The notes below the pieces were generated by a model that did no database searches, had not been told where the DNA came from, and saw only the letters and a list, made by a program, of their open reading frames with translations. DNA of 64,000 bases from Haliea salexigens DSM 19537 (GTDB lineage Bacteria > Pseudomonadota > Gammaproteobacteria > Pseudomonadales > Halieaceae). Positions 18,958 through 27,375 of the stretch are shown here, in pieces. Each line of letters opens with the position of its first letter. Positions within the stretch are counted from its first letter, which is position 1. The stretch covers positions 62,001-126,000 of the forward strand of contig NZ_AUHJ01000010.1 in assembly GCF_000423125.1 (NCBI RefSeq). The letters are read 5' to 3'. Both the position numbers and the translations under genes were made by a program.

Positions 18958-19374
18958 ATGAGCATTCGAGATAACGCAGCCAGAAAGGCCGCGGCGGACG
19001 AGGGCAATATCGACCTGACGCCCATGTTGGACGTCGTGTTCATTATGCTCATTTTCTTTATCGTCACGTCCTCCTTCGTCAAGGAGCCTGGCGTAGAGCT
19101 GCTCAAGCCACAGGCAACGACCACCGAAGCCTGCGAGCGGGGCACCATTATTTTCGCCGTGGATGACCGCGGGGAAATCTTTTACGACAAGAATCGCGTG
19201 TCTCTGGATCGCGCGGCCCGCCTGGCAGAGGGTGCCAAGAAAGAAGCGCCACAGGCGAATATTGTAGTACAGGTAGATCGCGATACGCCCGCGTTTGCAG
19301 TCGAGCAGCTGGTTGACGAAATCCGTCCGCTGCTCACGGCTCCGCCCTGTATTTCAACGGATGACGAGGTGTAA
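18958..19374 (+). CDS. exbD: ExbD biopolymer transport protein (second copy)
   Basis: This 138-residue ExbD starts five bases after the first copy. The Asp-bearing helix is DLTPMLDVVFIMLIFFIVTS (about residues 20-39). The periplasmic part differs from the first copy (FVKEPGVELLKPQATTTEA, then VDDRGEIFYDKNRVSLD) and ends with PPCISTDDEV. Tandem exbD genes are recurrent in this type of cluster. Both retain the essential Asp, so neither looks degenerate. Confidence 0.93.
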   Translation: MSIRDNAARKAAADEGNIDLTPMLDVVFIMLIFFIVTSSFVKEPGVELLKPQATTTEACERGTIIFAVDDRGEIFYDKNRVSLDRAARLAEGAKKEAPQANIVVQVDRDTPAFAVEQLVDEIRPLLTAPPCISTDDEV

Positions 19375-19379
19375 ACGGA

Positions 19380-19985
19380 ATGGGCAGCAGCTTTGTTAGG
19401 GTACTGGTGGGTGCACTGGTAGCGATCCCTGTAGCGATCGGCCTGTTTTTCGTAATGCAGAGCCTGATCAGTCGCGAGTACCAGCAGGAAGATGTCGAGA
19501 GCCGTAAAATTGCGGACATCGTTGTCCCCGAGACCGAGATCGAGGTCAACGTGGCGCAGAAGAAGCCAGAGAAGGTCGAGGATCCCGAGGAGCCGCCACC
19601 GGAACTGGATACGCCGGATATGGACATGGATATGGACATGAATGTGGTCAACACTGCACCGCGTGCGAGCGTGGATGTGTCGATCAGCTCATCCGGCATG
19701 TCCAGTGGCGACGGCGAGTATCTGCCCATCGTCAAGGTGGCACCAGTCTACCCCCGGCGGGCTCAGACGCGTGGCATCAGCGGTTATTGCATTGTCGAGT
19801 ACACGGTGACCCGCAACGGATCGATACGTGACCCACGCGCAGTGGATTGCCAGCCGTCGGGCGTGTTCGAGTCCGCTTCGGTGAAGGCCGCAGAGAAGTT
19901 CAAGTACAAGCCGCGGGTGGTCGATGGCGAGCCGATTGAGGTTGCCGGCGTCCAAAACAAATTCACCTACGAGCTGGAACAGTGA
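19380..19985 (+). CDS. tonB: TonB2-type energy transducer
   Basis: This 201-residue TonB has an N-terminal anchor (VLVGALVAIPVAIGLFFVM, about residues 6-24), a short acidic/proline linker (VEDPEEPPPELDTP) and a C-terminal TonB domain (about 120-200) with LPIVKVAPVYPRRAQTRG, then GYCIVEYTVTRNGSIRD and FKYKPRVVDGEPI. The linker is much shorter than in E. coli TonB and is typical of TonB2. It contains an eight-residue DMDMDMDM run encoded by a duplicated 12-base unit. It energises TonB-dependent receptors such as those at 30850 and 36903. Confidence 0.94.
   Translation: MGSSFVRVLVGALVAIPVAIGLFFVMQSLISREYQQEDVESRKIADIVVPETEIEVNVAQKKPEKVEDPEEPPPELDTPDMDMDMDMNVVNTAPRASVDVSISSSGMSSGDGEYLPIVKVAPVYPRRAQTRGISGYCIVEYTVTRNGSIRDPRAVDCQPSGVFESASVKAAEKFKYKPRVVDGEPIEVAGVQNKFTYELEQ
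19617..19640 (+). repeat. Duplicated 12-base unit in tonB
   Basis: GATATGGACATG is repeated twice exactly, encoding (Asp-Met)x4 in the linker of TonB. The two units are identical at the nucleotide level, suggesting a recent duplication and possible copy-number variation between strains. Its effect on linker length would be four residues per unit. Confidence 0.8.
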
Positions 19986-19990
19986 GCGTT

Positions 19991-21328
19991 ATGAAATTGT
20001 ACGATCCCACACGCTGGTTACGTTCGGCGCTGCTGGCACTGCCTCTCGCCGCCACGCCCGTGGTGCTCGACCAGGCCGGCGCGGAGTTTGGCTTCGCACC
20101 TTTGGCGGCGGCGGTTGCCCAGGAAGGCGGTGGAGACCAGCGCGAGACACGTCGCACGCCGGCGCTGCGCAACGCGGTCTATGAAAAACTGTCCGAAGCA
20201 CAGGCCGCCGCAGAAGCACAGGATCTGGCCGGCGCATCGCGCGTGCTGGACGAAATGCTCGGTGCGGGTGGCAAGAACGAGCTGAACAGCTACGAATTGG
20301 CCAACGTCTACAACCTCTACGCGTTCATTCACTACTCGCGCGAGGATTACAACAAGGCCCTTCAAGCCTACGAAAACGTGGTGCGTCAGCCCGATATCCC
20401 GCTGGCGATGGAAATCAATACCCGCTATACCATTGCGCAGCTGTATTTTGTGCAGGAGCAGTGGCAGCAGGGTGTCAACGCGCTGTTGTCCTGGTTCGCC
20501 ATGACCGACAACCCGCCAGAGGACGCCTACGTGCTGCTGGCCCAGGGTTACTATCAGCTCAACGACTACCCCAAGGCCCTGAACAATGTTGAGAAAGCAA
20601 TCAGCATGTACAAGGAAAAGGCCAAGGTGCCGAAGGAGCAGTGGTACAACCTGGCGCGTTTCCTGTACTTCGACAAGAACGACGTCACCAATGCGGTGCG
20701 TGTGCTTGAAGAGCTGCTGACCCACTATCCTGACAAGCAGTACTGGGTGCAGCTGTCGCACATGTACGGCGAGCAGAAGCGCGACAGCGAACAACTCGCC
20801 GCCATGGAAGCGGCCTACGTGCAGGACATGCTGGACAAGGGCTCAGAGCAGGTCACCATGGCCTATCTGTACCTGAATGCCGAAGTGCCCTATAAGGCGG
20901 CCAAGGTGATGGACAAGGGCCTGGGTAACAAGTCGGTCGAGGCCACCTCGCGCAATTACGAGATCCTCGGCAACGCCTACCGTCAGGCGCAGGAAATCGA
21001 CAAGGCTATTCCGGCGATGGAAGAAGCCGCGGCGCGCTCCGAAGACGGTGAGCTGTACACGCGGCTGGGTAACATCTATCTGGACGGCGATGAGTTCAAG
21101 AAGGCGATTGATGCCATCACCAAGGGCCTCGCACGCGGCGGTGTGAAGCGTCCGGATACGGCGCGCCTGGTGCTGGGCATGGCCTACTTCAACGACAAGC
21201 AGTACGAGAAGGCCCGTGAGGCATTCAAGGCTGCCGGCCGTGACGAGCGTTCAGCCAAGTTCTCCAGACAGTGGATTCAATACATGGATTCCGAGCTCGA
21301 CCGTCAGCGCCAGCTGCAGGAAGGCTGA
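19991..21328 (+). CDS. TPR repeat protein of the TonB system
   Basis: The 445-residue product has an N-terminal signal-like segment (LRSALLALPLAATPVVL, about residues 9-25; cleavage possibly after AAAVAQ near 45). Helical TPR-like repeats run to the end, for example SREDYNKALQAYENVVRQ, LNDYPKALNNVEKAISMY and DGDEFKKAIDAITKGL. TPR proteins close TonB2/TtpC clusters in marine gammaproteobacteria and are thought to act in the periplasm. GTG 19982 overlapping the tonB stop is an alternative start adding three residues. It is the last gene before the strong terminator. Confidence 0.9.
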   Translation: MKLYDPTRWLRSALLALPLAATPVVLDQAGAEFGFAPLAAAVAQEGGGDQRETRRTPALRNAVYEKLSEAQAAAEAQDLAGASRVLDEMLGAGGKNELNSYELANVYNLYAFIHYSREDYNKALQAYENVVRQPDIPLAMEINTRYTIAQLYFVQEQWQQGVNALLSWFAMTDNPPEDAYVLLAQGYYQLNDYPKALNNVEKAISMYKEKAKVPKEQWYNLARFLYFDKNDVTNAVRVLEELLTHYPDKQYWVQLSHMYGEQKRDSEQLAAMEAAYVQDMLDKGSEQVTMAYLYLNAEVPYKAAKVMDKGLGNKSVEATSRNYEILGNAYRQAQEIDKAIPAMEEAAARSEDGELYTRLGNIYLDGDEFKKAIDAITKGLARGGVKRPDTARLVLGMAYFNDKQYEKAREAFKAAGRDERSAKFSRQWIQYMDSELDRQRQLQEG

Positions 21329-21347
21329 ACCGGGTCAGGTGGCCTCG

Positions 21348-21381
21348 AAAAAAAAGGAGCACTGAGGTGCTCCTTTTTTTT
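21348..21381. terminator. Bidirectional intrinsic terminator
   Basis: Eight A, GGAGCAC, loop TGAG, GTGCTCC and eight T form a perfect 7-base GC-rich stem extended by eight A:T pairs. It works on both strands: it ends the TonB operon on the plus strand and the cold-shock gene (stop at 21403) on the minus strand. Confidence 0.93.
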
Positions 21382-21402
21382 GGGGTCGAAAAACGCTCAG
21401 GC

Positions 21403-21609
21403 TTAGACCGGTGTGACGTTCTCTGCCTGTGGGCCTTTCTGACCGTTGGTGACGGTGAACTGCACTTTCTGGCCATCAGTGAGGGTCTTGAAGCCATCGC
21501 CCTTGATTGCGCTGAAGTGTACGAACACGTCGGGGCCATTTTCGCGCTCGATGAAGCCGAATCCCTTGGTCTCGTTAAACCACTTAACGGTGCCGGTTTC
21601 TGTAGACAT
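21403..21609 (-). CDS. CspA-family cold-shock protein
   Basis: This 68-residue OB-fold protein has both RNA-binding motifs, [15 protein letters not shown] (RNP1) and DVFVHFSAI (RNP2), and the C-terminal [10 protein letters not shown]. It binds single-stranded RNA and DNA as an RNA chaperone or antiterminator. About 210 bases separate it from glk upstream, enough for the long structured leader usual in csp genes. A GAGCCC-N6-GGGCTTT hairpin lies in that leader. Which paralogue it is (cold-induced or constitutive) cannot be told from the sequence. Confidence 0.95.
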   Translation of the reverse strand: MSTETGTVKWFNETKGFGFIERENGPDVFVHFSAIKGDGFKTLTDGQKVQFTVTNGQKGPQAENVTPV

Positions 21610-21819
21610 ATGTGTTACCTGTATAACTTGGGAAAGCCCGGTTCGGGGCTCCAGGGGTTAGTCACTATTTATGTTCAACGTACCGAGGAACTTAAGGGAA
21701 CTTCGACCACGCGCATAAATACCACTGATTACTCAGCTGCAAAGAGTTTAGCACCGGGTTTTGCAGCGGGTATCTGCTGTTCGGCAAATATTTTGGGCAA
21801 TATTACGCGTTTGCGAACG

Positions 21820-22794
21820 CTAACAGACCGCGCCTGCCAGTGGCGCGCGGCCTGCCCCCACGAGCCCGGGGTAGGGGTGGGTGATGACCGCGACCGACGT
21901 GCGTTGCAGGGCGGATTGCAGTGGGCCGCGATCGTGAAAGCAGGCCAGAAAAGCGCTGTGCTGCAGGAAGGGCACCATTCTCGGCACGATACCCCCCGCC
22001 AGATACAGTGCGTCATACGTCCCGTTCGCCAGCACGAAGTTGGCGCTGGCTGCGCCAAGGAAGGCGCAGAACTGCTCTAGCGTTGCGACACACAGTGGGT
22101 CGCTGCCGGCGACGCCGCGGGCGCTGATGGCTGCGGGGTCAAGATCCTCGGTCACTTTGCCCTCAGCCTCGCCCAGCGCGAGGTACAGTCGTCGCAAGCC
22201 GGCGCCGGAGAGCAGGAGCTCCGCGTAAATCCGCGGGTGGTGCCGTTGCAGCACGGGCCACAGCGCCATCTGCGCCGCTCCCAACGGTGCGAGGTCCATC
22301 TGTCCGGGCTCACAGGCGACAGCAACGGCGCCGTCGGTCCGCATGTCGAGTACGGCGCCACCAAGGCCTGTACCGGGGCCCAGCACAGCCAGCCGGGCGG
22401 GCTTTTTTGCCCGCCCGGCCTGCAGCGTCGCATAGTCCTGCGGACGCAGCCAGGGCAGGGCACACGCGTTGGCCTCGAAGTCGTTCATCAGGCCCAGTTG
22501 GCGTATGCCGAAACGCTGCGCCAGCTCCGCGCCTCGCAGCTCCCAATCGATGTTGATCATGCGGGCGTTATTGCCGCTGGGCGGTGCCGCTACCGCAATG
22601 CAGGCTTCCCGGGGTGCGTCTGCGTCCACCTCCCGGAACCAGCTCTCCAGTACAGCGCCGAAATCGGCATGGCTGGCGTTCTGGTAAACACGCAGGGCCT
22701 GCAGGCTGCCGTCGCGGGGGTCGAAAAGCGCCACCCGGCTGTTGGTGCCGCCGACGTCGGCAACCAGTCGCAGCTCAGTGCTCGCGCCTGTCAT
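21820..22794 (-). CDS. glk: Glucokinase
   Basis: This 324-residue ROK-independent bacterial glucokinase phosphorylates glucose with ATP. Motifs are LVADVGGTNSRVALFD (phosphate 1, about 9-24), INIDWEL, GLMNDFEANACALP with the catalytic Asp (about 105), LGPGTGLGGAVL (about 140) and LAGGIVPRMVPFL near 275. It overlaps the pyk stop by 4 bases and is the last gene of the aldehyde dehydrogenase/GDPD/pyk/glk run. The 3' end is followed by the cold-shock gene leader on the same strand. Confidence 0.94.
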   Translation of the reverse strand: MTGASTELRLVADVGGTNSRVALFDPRDGSLQALRVYQNASHADFGAVLESWFREVDADAPREACIAVAAPPSGNNARMINIDWELRGAELAQRFGIRQLGLMNDFEANACALPWLRPQDYATLQAGRAKKPARLAVLGPGTGLGGAVLDMRTDGAVAVACEPGQMDLAPLGAAQMALWPVLQRHHPRIYAELLLSGAGLRRLYLALGEAEGKVTEDLDPAAISARGVAGSDPLCVATLEQFCAFLGAASANFVLANGTYDALYLAGGIVPRMVPFLQHSAFLACFHDRGPLQSALQRTSVAVITHPYPGLVGAGRAPLAGAVC

Positions 22795-24239
22795 GGCACC
22801 GAAAGAATTTTCAGGATGTTGGTGGAGCCGGGCCGGCCCATCACGGAGCCCTTGGTCAGCAGCACGGCGTCATCTTTGTGCAGTTGACCCTCATCACAGA
22901 GGAACTCGATCGCGCTGGATTCGATGGTTTCCGGGTCAAACACGCTGGCGTCGAAAAACAGGGGCACCACGCCGCGGCACAGGCACAGGCGCTGGAGGGT
23001 TTCGCTGCGGTGACTGAGGGCGAAGATCGGCAAACCGGATGACAACCGCGACATCTGCAGCGGCGTGCTGCCAGACTCGGTCAAACAGGCGATACCGCGT
23101 ACGGCGTCGTAGTGATTGGCCGCATAAATGGCCGACATGGCGATGGCTTCCTGCGCGCTGGAAAACTGCTTGTCCAGACGGTAGCGCGAGGTGCGGGCGA
23201 CGGGATGTCGTTCTGCACCGAGGGCGGCATCGGCCATCGCACTGACCACTTCCACCGGGTAGCTGCCAACCGCGGTTTCGGCTGAGAGCATGACGGCGTC
23301 GGTGCCATCGAGTACCGCATTGGCAACATCAAACACCTCCGCGCGGGTGGGCATGGCGCTATTGATCATTGACTCCATCATCTGTGTCGCCGTGATCACC
23401 ACCCGGTCCATTTTGCGCGCCCGGGAAATGAGGGTTTTCTGCAGGCCGATGAGTTCGGCATCCCCGACCTCCACACCGAGGTCACCGCGTGCGACCATGA
23501 TGCCGAAGGACGCATCGATGATGCCATTGAGGGTCTCGTCGTCATAGACCACTTCGGCGCGCTCGATCTTGGCGATAATCGCGGGGGTCAATTGATGTGC
23601 GGCCAGTAGCTCCCGGGTCTGGAAGATATCCAGGGCGCTGGAGACGAAGGACACGGCGACGAAATCAGGTCGCACCTCCGCCAGGCTGTCGATGTCCGCA
23701 ATGTCCTTGGCGGTGAGGGCCGGCGCCGCCAGTCCGCCTCCCAGGCGGTTGATGCCCTTGCGCGAGCCCAGTGTGCCGCCCACCAGCACGGTGCACTCAA
23801 CCGCGCCGTCCACAACCTCGTCCACGCGCAACCGCAGCCGTCCGTCATCGAGCAGCAGGGTGTCACCGTGAAATACGCTGCTGGTCAGCTCCCGGTAGTC
23901 GAGCCCGACGCCGGAGGCATCACCCTCGCCCTCACCCAGGGCGAGATCGAGGCGAAAGCGGTCTCCATTCTCCAGCTTGACGGAACCGTTGCGGAAGGTG
24001 CTGATGCGAATTTTGGGGCCCTGCAGGTCGGCGAGAATGCCCACATAGCGCCCTGCAACCGCGGCCTGTTTGCGAATGCGTTCAGCAACCAGAGCATGCT
24101 GCGCCGCCGAGCCGTGACTGAAATTCAAGCGGAATACGTTCACGCCTGCGTTGATCAGGCGCCCGATCATGTCTTCCGACTCACTGCCCGGGCCGATGGT
24201 GGCAACGATCTTGGTGCGGCGATTCACTTTGGGTGTCAC
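22791..24239 (-). CDS. pyk: Pyruvate kinase
   Basis: This 482-residue enzyme converts PEP and ADP to pyruvate and ATP. Landmarks are RRTKIVATIGPGSES at the N-terminus, NVFRLNFSHG, ADLQGPKIRI, IIAKIERAEVV (catalytic Lys near 220), MVARGDLGVEVG and VVITATQMMESMI. The C-terminal allosteric domain is present (about 350-482). The length and single polypeptide resemble PykA. It overlaps glk downstream and the glycerophosphodiesterase upstream by 4 bases each, an unusual coupling of glycolytic genes to a GDPD. Confidence 0.95.
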   Translation of the reverse strand: MTPKVNRRTKIVATIGPGSESEDMIGRLINAGVNVFRLNFSHGSAAQHALVAERIRKQAAVAGRYVGILADLQGPKIRISTFRNGSVKLENGDRFRLDLALGEGEGDASGVGLDYRELTSSVFHGDTLLLDDGRLRLRVDEVVDGAVECTVLVGGTLGSRKGINRLGGGLAAPALTAKDIADIDSLAEVRPDFVAVSFVSSALDIFQTRELLAAHQLTPAIIAKIERAEVVYDDETLNGIIDASFGIMVARGDLGVEVGDAELIGLQKTLISRARKMDRVVITATQMMESMINSAMPTRAEVFDVANAVLDGTDAVMLSAETAVGSYPVEVVSAMADAALGAERHPVARTSRYRLDKQFSSAQEAIAMSAIYAANHYDAVRGIACLTESGSTPLQMSRLSSGLPIFALSHRSETLQRLCLCRGVVPLFFDASVFDPETIESSAIEFLCDEGQLHKDDAVLLTKGSVMGRPGSTNILKILSVP

Positions 24240-25282
24240 TGTGGGGTCCTGTGCTGGCGGTGGTCTTGCAGGAAAGTGCGGGCGAGGTCGGGAAAGTCGG
24301 TGAACACCCCGTCCACACCCAGTTCGAGGAAAAAGAGCTGTAACAGCGCGTCGAAGCTGTCGATGCCCGCTGGCAGCGCATCGGCGCGGAATGTGTACGG
24401 GTGCACCTGCAGGCCGCGCGCATGTGCCAGTGCGACCAGATTGCTGAGCACCGGTTTTCCCTGTGCGTCTTGCCCCAGGTAGATCTGCTCCAGCCAGGGG
24501 CCAATACCATCGGCGTAGCCCGCTACGGCGTCGAGCCCGCCGGCTGTTTGCAGGAATGCGTAGTCAACGGCGCTGTCCTCGCCCCAGCCGGGGTCGGCAA
24601 TCAACTGAATCAGTGGCAGCGGCGTTTTCAGTTCGTGGCGCAGGTAGCGCAGGGTTTCATCGTCGAAACACTGCAGGAATACCTGCTCACTGCGCTGGTC
24701 GTACCCTTTCTCGCGCAGCACATCCAGCACCCTTTGGGCGATGTCGTGGCCTTCGCGGCGGTGAAAGCGGGGCGACTTGAACTCGATGTAGAGCCCGGTG
24801 CGGCGCTGCCGGCTGCGATCGAGGCCGCTGATCAAGTCGATCTCCTCGGCCAGTGTGGGTACGCGGAAATCACCGGTATGCGCGGGAAAACGCCCCGGGT
24901 ATACCGCTTGCCCGTCGCTGTCCAACCGCTCCTGCGCGCGCAGGCTGCGGATTTCAGCCAGCGTGAAGTCAATGGCGTAGTAGCGTCCGTCTGGCCGGGC
25001 GCGGTCGGGGAAGCGCAGCGCGACATCTGTGGTCGACTCCAGGTGAATGTCGTGCAGCACGATTGGCACACCGTCGCGGGTCAGAACAACGTCCTGTTCG
25101 ATGAAGTCGGCGCCCATGGCATGCGCCATGGCCTTCGCGGCCAGGGTGTGTTCGGGCAGGTAGCCGCTGGCCCCGCGGTGGGCGATCACGATAGGAGAAG
25201 AGGCAGCGGCTGTCATAGCCGCCCATGGTAGCAGGATAGCGCCGATCAGCGCGAGATGACGCAGCCACTGCAGGCGCGTCAC
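24236..25282 (-). CDS. Glycerophosphodiester phosphodiesterase (GlpQ-like)
   Basis: This 348-residue secreted enzyme hydrolyses glycerophosphodiesters to sn-glycerol-3-phosphate and alcohol. A signal peptide spans about residues 1-27 (LRHLALIGAILLPWAAMTAA). The GDPD domain starts IVIAHRGASGYLPEHT (catalytic His, then Glu in EHT). Metal and active-site motifs follow: DFIEQDVVLTRDGVPIVLHD (His about 79), YIEFKSPRF and VDGVFTDFPD at the end. The start is GTG at 25282, behind a GGCGAG-type ribosome site; the frame continues upstream only as a shadow of the aldehyde dehydrogenase. It is periplasmic in all likelihood. Confidence 0.92.
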   Translation of the reverse strand: MTRLQWLRHLALIGAILLPWAAMTAAASSPIVIAHRGASGYLPEHTLAAKAMAHAMGADFIEQDVVLTRDGVPIVLHDIHLESTTDVALRFPDRARPDGRYYAIDFTLAEIRSLRAQERLDSDGQAVYPGRFPAHTGDFRVPTLAEEIDLISGLDRSRQRRTGLYIEFKSPRFHRREGHDIAQRVLDVLREKGYDQRSEQVFLQCFDDETLRYLRHELKTPLPLIQLIADPGWGEDSAVDYAFLQTAGGLDAVAGYADGIGPWLEQIYLGQDAQGKPVLSNLVALAHARGLQVHPYTFRADALPAGIDSFDALLQLFFLELGVDGVFTDFPDLARTFLQDHRQHRTPQ

Positions 25283-25295
25283 CTCGCCGGTCCGC

Positions 25296-26756
25296 CTACT
25301 TCTTGACCTGCATACGGATGGTTTTCTCAGTCGCCTTGCCATAGGGTGGCAGCATTCCCCCGAGCTTGCCGACATTGACCCCGGCCTGGCGATAAATGGA
25401 TTTCGCATGGCTGAAGGTACGGAACCCTTTTTCACCGTGGTAAGCGCCCATGCCGCTGGGACCGACGCCGCCAAAGGGCAGCTCTTCCTGCATGATGTGC
25501 ATGATGACATCGTTAATACAGGCGCCGCCTGAGGTGGTCCGTGTCAATACGGCGCGTTCTTCATCCTTGTCCTGCCCGAAGTAGTAGGCTGCCAGAGGTC
25601 GCGGATTCGCGTTGACGTAGTCAATGGTTTCGTTGAAATCCTTGTAGGTGCGAATGGGCAGAAGAGGCCCGAACAGTTCCTCCTGCATGACCTTGAGATC
25701 CTCCGCCGGCTGTGCGATCAGCGTTGGGGGAATCTTGCGGCTGCCTTCGCGAGCCTGAAAATCCTCGCCGGCGGGGTTGATGGGAATGGTCCGGGCACCG
25801 CGTTCCTCGGCTTCCTTGAGGTAGCCGGTCAGCCGCTCATAGTGGCGCTGGTTGACGACGGCGGTGTACTCCGGATTGTCGAGGATGCTGGGATACATTG
25901 CAGTCACGGCTTTCTGGGCAGCAGCGATCACGGCATCCAGTTTTTCCTCAGGAACCATCAGGTAGTCGGGCGCCAGGCAGATCTGGCCCGCATTCAGGGT
26001 TTTACCCAACATGATGCGCTCGAGGCTCTTCTCGATATCGGCGCTGCGGGACACAATAACCGGGGACTTGCCGCCGAGTTCCAGCGTCACGGGCACCAGG
26101 TTGCGTGCCGCGGCTGCCATGATGTGCCGTGCGACCGAGGTGGCGCCGGTGAACAGGAGGTGATCAAAGGCCAGCCCCGAGAACGCCTGGCCGACTTCCG
26201 GCCCGCCAGTAAACAGGGCAACTTCTTTTTCGTCCCAGGCTTCGGCCACCATTTCAGCCATCACTTCGCTGGTTGCAGGGGTAAACTCCGAGGGCTTGAT
26301 CAGGGCGCGGTTCCCCGCGGCGAGGATGCCGGCCAGGGGGCCGAAGGTCAGGTTGACCGGAAAATTCCAGGGTGAGATGACCCCCACCACGCCAAGTGGC
26401 TGGTACTCGATGCGCGAGCGTCCGCCGAGCAGGTTGAGCGGGAACATCGTGGGCCGCCGCTCTGGTTTCATCCATTTGCGCAGATGCTTGCGTGCGTGCT
26501 TGAGGGGGGTGACCGAAGCGGCGACGTCCGTCAGCAGGCTGACTTCGCGCGCGCGGCAGCTGAAATCGCTGTCCAGCGCAGCCACCATCCTGTCCTGATA
26601 TTTCAATAGTACGTCTATACCGCGATCTATGCGGTCGATACGCGTCTCGGCGGACACCTCGCCCTCGCGCAGGTAGTCCTGGCGTTGTGCCTCCAGCACC
26701 TGTTGCATACGCTGCTCAATGTCTTCGATGGATCCTATGGTCTGCGGTGCGTTCAT
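25296..26756 (-). CDS. Aldehyde dehydrogenase, coniferyl-aldehyde type
   Basis: The 486-residue product is an NAD(P)-dependent aldehyde dehydrogenase. Motifs are VISPWNFPVNLTFGPL, KPSEFTPATS, LFTGATSVARHI, VTLELGGKSPVIV (catalytic Glu, about 230) and NAGQICLAPDYL (catalytic Cys, about 262). The residues around the Cys and the short class-3-like length resemble coniferyl aldehyde dehydrogenases (CalB), which also act on fatty or aromatic aldehydes. It heads a four-gene operon; the GDPD gene begins 13 bases after its stop. Substrate is not determined by the sequence. Confidence 0.9.
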   Translation of the reverse strand: MNAPQTIGSIEDIEQRMQQVLEAQRQDYLREGEVSAETRIDRIDRGIDVLLKYQDRMVAALDSDFSCRAREVSLLTDVAASVTPLKHARKHLRKWMKPERRPTMFPLNLLGGRSRIEYQPLGVVGVISPWNFPVNLTFGPLAGILAAGNRALIKPSEFTPATSEVMAEMVAEAWDEKEVALFTGGPEVGQAFSGLAFDHLLFTGATSVARHIMAAAARNLVPVTLELGGKSPVIVSRSADIEKSLERIMLGKTLNAGQICLAPDYLMVPEEKLDAVIAAAQKAVTAMYPSILDNPEYTAVVNQRHYERLTGYLKEAEERGARTIPINPAGEDFQAREGSRKIPPTLIAQPAEDLKVMQEELFGPLLPIRTYKDFNETIDYVNANPRPLAAYYFGQDKDEERAVLTRTTSGGACINDVIMHIMQEELPFGGVGPSGMGAYHGEKGFRTFSHAKSIYRQAGVNVGKLGGMLPPYGKATEKTIRMQVKK

Positions 26757-26793
26757 GGTTCTTATCCTCTGGTGCGCCCGTGCCTGAACCTCG

Positions 26794-26822
26794 AGTATAG
26801 AAGGCTGCAGGGGCAATGATAA
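26794..26822 (-). promoter_or_regulatory. Sigma70-type promoter of the aldehyde dehydrogenase operon
   Basis: Minus-strand TTATCA (26817-26822) and TATACT (26794-26799) are 17 bases apart. The start would be near 26787, about 30 bases before the ATG at 26756. The -10 is five of six to consensus; the -35 is four of six. Confidence 0.6.
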
Positions 26823-26979
26823 CCACAAGCGCGGGTTTATTCTGGCCACAGCGGAGGGCGTAGACAGGCCGTCCAGGCCCGGCCAGGCAGCGCGCCCTGG
26901 GTTGCCTGTTTCGGACTGAGTGCCCCGGACTACGCGTCCCGGACTTGGCAAATTGCGGGGCGCCTGTTAAAACACGCGC

Positions 26980-27369
26980 ATGAGCAGAGACACCGACAAC
27001 CACCCCATCGCCGCAGCGCCTGCTACAACCGGGCCAGGCCTTGATGACCCGCGCACCCCCTCGCCGCCCTATGGCTATTCCCGCGAGTGCCACTACGGGC
27101 GCGAGCAGCAGGTGCATATTGTGGCCGAGTTTCACGCGCACAAGATCCGCCCCAGCCGCATCGCCTACCGCGTGGGTATCGACATTGCCTTAATCGAGGC
27201 ATTGATTGCGGGAGAGCTGGAGCCAGAGCGCTTTCCGCGCCTGGTAGCCCACTACCGCCGGCAGCGCTTCCAGCAGCGCATGCACGACAGTGTACGCCTG
27301 AACGGTGTTTCCCGGTTTGAGCAGCAGCAGCGCATCGAGCGCGACTTCCAGCGCGAAGTGGACCTGTAG
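26980..27369 (+). CDS. Conserved-looking protein with helix-turn-helix-like segment
   Basis: This 129-residue protein has a disordered Pro/Ala-rich N-terminus (1-30), an aromatic/charged patch YGYSRECHYGREQQ, and a basic helical part. The segment KIRPSRIAYRVGIDIALIEALIAGE at about residues 53-77 looks like a helix-turn-helix of the Trp-repressor or transposase-helper kind. The C-terminus is highly charged and helical (RRQRFQQRMHDSV, FEQQQRIERDFQRE). I do not recognise a family. It is flanked by the divergent aldehyde dehydrogenase operon and the convergent MscS gene, six bases away. A DNA-binding role is only a suggestion. Confidence 0.75.
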   Translation: MSRDTDNHPIAAAPATTGPGLDDPRTPSPPYGYSRECHYGREQQVHIVAEFHAHKIRPSRIAYRVGIDIALIEALIAGELEPERFPRLVAHYRRQRFQQRMHDSVRLNGVSRFEQQQRIERDFQREVDL

Positions 27370-27375
27370 CCGGGG

